Notes under the pieces: model-generated
Seen by the model: the letters and a program-made list of their open reading frames with translations, nothing else
What the model was told of the DNA's origin: nothing
The model's database searches: none
Part shown: positions 63,232 to 64,000 of the stretch, in pieces
Numbering within the stretch: position 1 is the first letter of the stretch
Layout of the letters: every line of letters begins with the position of its first letter
Assembly: GCA_934338065.1 (NCBI GenBank)
Contig: CAKRGX010000007.1
Coordinates: 1 to 64,000 of the forward strand
Reading direction: 5' to 3'
Length of the DNA stretch: 64,000 nt
From: an uncultured Eubacterium sp.
Lineage (GTDB): Bacteria > Bacillota > Clostridia > Lachnospirales > Lachnospiraceae
Made by a program: the position numbers and the translations under genes

Positions 63232-64000
63232 ATGATGGAACATTTGATAGCGATCAAAGATAAGATTCTGGAATTTTGGAATAAATATACGGCAAAACAA
63301 AAAACGGTTATTATATGTGTGGCATGTGCTATTTTGCTTGCCATTGTTTTGCTTGCTTATTTTATGACCCGTCCGGTTTATGATAATCTTGTCTCACTTA
63401 GCGGCGATGCGGCAGTTACCTTTAATGAGGCATTAGAGAGCAAGGGGATTTCTTATCAGAAAGAGTCAGACACGAACGGAAATATTACATTCAAAGTGGA
63501 ACATTCACAGTATGAAGATGCAGCACTTCTTATGAGCGAAAAGCAGATCACGGATGATGAAATGACATGGAAGGACGCTTTGGACTCAGACATGACAACG
63601 TCTTCCGATGAGAAACAGACCAAAAAGACACTGGCATTACAATCTTCCATTCGTAAGGGATTGTTAAACTTTGAGGGAGTCGAAGATGCCACGGTTTATA
63701 TTAACCGTCCTAAAGACGACGGCACCATTTTTTCTGAGAAACAACCAACTTCCGTTAGTGCAGCGCTAAAAGTGACAGGGAAAAAGGTAATGCAGTCGGA
63801 TACGGCAAGTGCGATTGCGTATTATTTGGCAAATGCAGTGGGAAATTCCGATACAAAGGACATCGTTATTACCGATACATTAGGAAACTTATTGTTTAAT
63901 GGAAAAGAAGAGACCGGTCTGGGCGGCACGATCAATACGACGGCTGAGTTTAAAGAAAAATTGAAACAAAACTATGTAAAGAATGTGCAGGATCTTTTGA
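63232..64000 (+). CDS. fliF: Flagellar MS-ring protein FliF (N-terminal part, cut by window edge)
   Basis: The frame is open from ATG 63232 (or 63235) to the window end, about 256 codons. It encodes a short cytoplasmic N-terminus (HLIAIKDKILEFWNKYTAKQ), a transmembrane segment (about residues 24-44), then the ring-building region: LVSLSGDAAVTFNEALESKG, ALQSSIRKGLLNFEGVEDAT, and VYINRPKDDG. These match FliF, the membrane ring on which the flagellum is built. AGGGAGC (63214-63220) is the probable ribosome site. The rest of the gene lies beyond 64000. Confidence 0.92.
   Translation, partial: MMEHLIAIKDKILEFWNKYTAKQKTVIICVACAILLAIVLLAYFMTRPVYDNLVSLSGDAAVTFNEALESKGISYQKESDTNGNITFKVEHSQYEDAALLMSEKQITDDEMTWKDALDSDMTTSSDEKQTKKTLALQSSIRKGLLNFEGVEDATVYINRPKDDGTIFSEKQPTSVSAALKVTGKKVMQSDTASAIAYYLANAVGNSDTKDIVITDTLGNLLFNGKEETGLGGTINTTAEFKEKLKQNYVKNVQDLL

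Overview
The window looks like the chromosome of an anaerobic, butyrate-producer-type Firmicute of the family Lachnospiraceae, close to Roseburia or Agathobacter. The evidence is low to moderate G+C, Shine-Dalgarno starts, sporulation sigma factors (SigK, SigE, SigG), CodY, flagellar genes, pyruvate formate-lyase with its activase, a flavodiiron protein and a large xylan-type sugar locus. No rRNA, tRNA or CRISPR array was found.

Layout. 1-250: right end of an IS66-family element. 250-4800: accessory genes (MATE pump, Rpn/PD-(D/E)XK nuclease-like protein, XRE regulator, VanZ-like protein, an unknown two-anchor surface protein). 4.8-12 kb: metabolism, namely M18 aminopeptidase, a ZTP riboswitch controlling a split PurH pair (IMP cyclohydrolase plus AICAR transformylase), bioB with a BirA-like operator, a GH27 glycosidase and flavodiiron protein. 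12-15.7 kb: DUF4317 protein, sigK without a pro-sequence, and an overlapping subtilisin-like (Csp-type) protease. 16-20.4 kb: potABCD polyamine importer. 20.4-30.5 kb: CIRCE-controlled Hsp20, second MATE pump, pflBA, an O-acetylhomoserine sulfhydrylase, HtrA, MiaB and cyclophilin. 30.6-32.4 kb: spoIIGA-sigE behind a Spo0A-type promoter with a long spacer.

32.4-54.5 kb: a roughly 22 kb glucuronoxylan/aldouronate locus. A divergent GH43 faces a long set of co-directional genes: a 1040-aa membrane-anchored binding protein, two permeases, an NHL/TPR protein, a YIP1 protein, a DUF5696 lipoprotein, two more permeases, a lipoprotein binding protein, GH3, GH67 alpha-glucuronidase, uxuA and uxuB. This would import acidic xylo-oligosaccharides, remove the (methyl)glucuronate, release xylose and feed the uronate branch. 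No ATPase, glucuronate isomerase, secreted xylanase or regulator is present, so these must lie elsewhere. The locus sits between sigE and sigG, genes that are usually neighbours in spore formers.

54.5-64 kb: sigG (minus strand), ylmC/ymxH, nrdR, comM/yifB, dprA, topA, codY and the start of a flagellar operon (flgB, flgC, fliE, fliF cut by the window edge). The dprA-topA...codY-flgB order matches Bacillus subtilis except that trmFO-xerC-clpQ-clpY are missing.

The best candidate for an undescribed system is the NHL/TPR-YIP1-DUF5696 group and giant binding protein embedded in the double ABC transporter.
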